Source: Caldifarciminota bacterium
Lineage (GTDB): Bacteria; Hydrothermota; UBA3072; WFRC01
Direction of reading: 5' to 3'
Length of the DNA: 7,525 nucleotides
NCBI GenBank assembly: GCA_015486685.1
Contig: WFRC01000361.1
Coordinates: 1-7,525, forward strand
Shown here: positions 6,143-7,525 of the stretch, in pieces
Position numbering within the stretch: position 1 is the stretch's first letter
How the letters are laid out: each line of letters begins with the position of its first letter
The notes under the pieces: model-generated
What the model was told of the DNA's origin: nothing
What the model saw: the letters and a program-made list of their open reading frames with translations, nothing else
The model's database searches: none
Made by a program: the position numbers and the translations under genes

Positions 6143-7339
6143 TTAGCCACTTTTTTCTTCTTTATATTTAATTATAGATAAAAACGCATCAGTTATTTTA
6201 TCCCAGGAGTATTCCTCTTTTACAAGTTTATACCCAGCTTCAACTTTATCAAGATATTTTTCTGGATGTTGGGCTATATCTTTTGATAAACTTACTGTTT
6301 CTTCAACGCCATCTGCAAAATTGACAAATTTTTCCCCGATGTTTAGCATTTCTCTTACCTTTGTACTTATAATATGTTTTTTCATTGCCGCATATTCAAA
6401 AATTTTGATTGGTGTTGCACCGTCTGAGACAGAACACTTTTTGAAAGGTAACCAACAAATATCAACAAATGCAAGGCAATGTTTTATTTCACTATGGGGG
6501 ATAGGAGAGAGTAAGTGTAAATTATGCAGAGACATTTGGTTCTTATATTTTTTTAATTTTTTGAGTTCCCTGCCCGCTCCAATTATCAGAAAATCAAAAT
6601 TGGGCAACCTGCTGGCAGTATTTGCAATAAGCATAATATCTACAAAATATTCAATTGCACCTATATATCCTATAGTCTTGTGTCTATTGCTAAAATTCAA
6701 TGGGCATTTTGATGGATTATTTCTCTCAAATTCCTTTATATCTGCACCATTAGGTAGCAAAAAGGTTCTGGAATTTATTCCTTTTATTTTTTTCAACAAC
6801 ACTGAGGATATAACGGTTGTTGCATAAGAATTTTTTAACATTTTTTTCAACATAACCCTTGCAATTATTATAATAAAAGGATTATAAAATATACCTAATT
6901 CCTGTTTCAACATTTCTATCATATCATCTGCATAATCCAATATCTTACGACATTTTATTTTAATTAAAGGAAAATGAGGAAAATTATACCATAAAATCAC
7001 ATCCCCATTCTGAACAAATTTCTGGATTTCTTTTGCAACAAGAACAGAATATAAACCCTTTTTTAGGATTTTATCTGGTGGAAGATGTAAATTCCATAAC
7101 CATCGAGGAATTTTTACAGTGTGTAGATTTATATTATCGCTTATTGGAAAATCCGTTTCCTGAAAACTCAATTCTTTGATGGATTCTGAGGAAGGTGGTT
7201 GAAAGACATGAATTATTACACCTTTTTTAGCACATCTTGACAAAATCTGTTGGAAACGTCCATAATTTGAAGCCTTCCATCTTCCCATAAAGGGAAATAT
7301 AATACGATTTATTCTTTTATCTGAATTAGGATATTCCAT
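6143..7339 (-). CDS. GT4-like glycosyltransferase (GT-B fold, TuaH-like C-terminus)
   Basis: The 398-residue product has GT-B features. The first strand is RIIFPFMGRWKASNYGRFQQ (13-31 region). LDYADDMIEM at 134-143 matches the acidic strand end seen in TuaH-like enzymes. TTVISSVLLKKI (174-185) is followed by LLPNGADIKEF (194-204), the typical hinge motif. The donor domain opens with IGYIGAIEYFVD (223-234), and LIIGAGRE lies at 251-258. The donor-binding segment DGATPIKIFEYAAMKK (306-321) keeps the Lys and Glu of the family, unlike the next gene. The protein ends with a helix containing YSWDKITDAFL (377-387). No signal peptide is seen. The ATG at 7339 is 8 bases after the stop of the 2-epimerase gene, so the two are an operon. 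There is no convincing Shine-Dalgarno site, and starting later would remove the first strand, so this start is preferred. It presumably adds one sugar to the lipid-linked repeat unit. The sugar cannot be inferred, though UDP-ManNAc is a candidate donor given the neighbour. Confidence 0.9.
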   Translation of the reverse strand: MEYPNSDKRINRIIFPFMGRWKASNYGRFQQILSRCAKKGVIIHVFQPPSSESIKELSFQETDFPISDNINLHTVKIPRWLWNLHLPPDKILKKGLYSVLVAKEIQKFVQNGDVILWYNFPHFPLIKIKCRKILDYADDMIEMLKQELGIFYNPFIIIIARVMLKKMLKNSYATTVISSVLLKKIKGINSRTFLLPNGADIKEFERNNPSKCPLNFSNRHKTIGYIGAIEYFVDIMLIANTASRLPNFDFLIIGAGRELKKLKKYKNQMSLHNLHLLSPIPHSEIKHCLAFVDICWLPFKKCSVSDGATPIKIFEYAAMKKHIISTKVREMLNIGEKFVNFADGVEETVSLSKDIAQHPEKYLDKVEAGYKLVKEEYSWDKITDAFLSIIKYKEEKSG

Positions 7340-7347
7340 TTTATTTT

Positions 7348-7525
7348 TTATAAGAATTCTTTTATCTGCTCTACAATCCTTTCGCTTGCTTTTCCATCTC
7401 CATAGGGGTTTCCTTTGATAGACATCCTTTTGTATTTATCTGGATTATCAAGAATTTCATTCACTTCAGAATATATTTTCTCTTCATCGCTTCCCAATAG
7501 TTTAGATATTCCTGCCTCAACACCT
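7348..7525 (-). CDS. wecB: UDP-N-acetylglucosamine 2-epimerase, C-terminal fragment
   Basis: The last 58 codons of a gene enter from the right edge and end in TAA at 7350-7348. The peptide starts GVEAGISKLLGSDEEKI and ends with NPYGDGKASERIVEQIKEFL. This closely matches the C-terminus of non-hydrolysing UDP-GlcNAc 2-epimerases (WecB/MnaA), where the EAG-LLG-DEEKI segment and the NPYGDGKASERI motif are characteristic. The enzyme interconverts UDP-GlcNAc and UDP-ManNAc in the cytoplasm and supplies ManNAc for surface polysaccharides. Only the tail is visible, so catalytic residues cannot be checked. It lies 8 bases upstream of a glycosyltransferase in the same operon. No UDP-ManNAc dehydrogenase is visible, so whether the sugar is oxidised further to ManNAcA is unknown. 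Confidence 0.9.
   Translation of the reverse strand, partial: GVEAGISKLLGSDEEKIYSEVNEILDNPDKYKRMSIKGNPYGDGKASERIVEQIKEFL

Noticed and set aside
6321..6827. Open frame of 168 codons on the plus strand opposite the first GT4-like gene.
   Set aside because: It lies wholly antisense to a well-supported glycosyltransferase, has no ribosome-binding site or promoter that I can see, and its product shows no family features.
1..7525. CRISPR arrays, insertion sequences, tRNA/rRNA genes, riboswitches, phage genes.
   Set aside because: No regularly spaced repeats, transposase motifs, terminal inverted repeats or RNA-gene sequences were seen; nearly all the DNA is accounted for by polysaccharide genes.

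Overview
This window is part of a bacterial surface-polysaccharide (O-antigen, capsule or exopolysaccharide) biosynthesis locus. It holds eight protein genes, two of them cut by the window edges, and no RNA genes, mobile elements or CRISPR arrays that I can see. The DNA is AT-rich, with heavy use of ATA for Ile and AGA/AGG for Arg. Promoters are of the sigma-70 type and some genes have clear Shine-Dalgarno sites, so the source is a bacterium. The content fits a low-GC lineage, possibly an uncultured candidate phylum, but nothing here fixes the taxonomy.

Layout, from the right edge leftwards on the minus strand. First comes the C-terminus of a UDP-GlcNAc 2-epimerase (WecB/MnaA type, 7348-7525). 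A GT4-like glycosyltransferase (6143-7339) and a second GT4-like glycosyltransferase (4960-6105) follow. A 72-base gap carries a good promoter whose -35 box overlaps the stop codon of the second glycosyltransferase. Then come a tightly packed SDR-type NAD-dependent nucleotide-sugar epimerase/dehydratase (3904-4887), a membrane-anchored GT2 glycosyltransferase (2988-3914, overlapping by 11 bases) and a CsaB-like polysaccharide pyruvyl transferase (1878-2987, start abutting the previous stop). Facing this operon is a plus-strand Wzx-like flippase (464-1873), whose stop lies 4 bases from the pyruvyl transferase stop. Divergent from the flippase is the N-terminus of a multi-pass membrane protein (1-384, minus strand), perhaps a polymerase or ligase.

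How they may work together (inference from families). WecB supplies UDP-ManNAc and the SDR enzyme supplies another modified nucleotide sugar. The three glycosyltransferases build a lipid-linked repeat unit, and the pyruvyl transferase adds a pyruvate ketal. The flippase moves the unit across the inner membrane, and the partial membrane protein might polymerise or ligate it.

The most interesting signals are these. Two divergent, back-to-back promoters have -10 boxes that end 6-7 bases before the start ATGs, which predicts leaderless mRNAs. The internal promoter has the same geometry, placing an 8-codon mini-ORF at +1 ahead of a strong ribosome-binding site for the SDR gene. Two glycosyltransferases lack residues usually conserved in their families: the GT2 enzyme has TAAG where TDAG/DxD is usual, and one GT4 enzyme lacks the Glu of its nucleotide-binding motif. 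I do not see a wholly unknown system.
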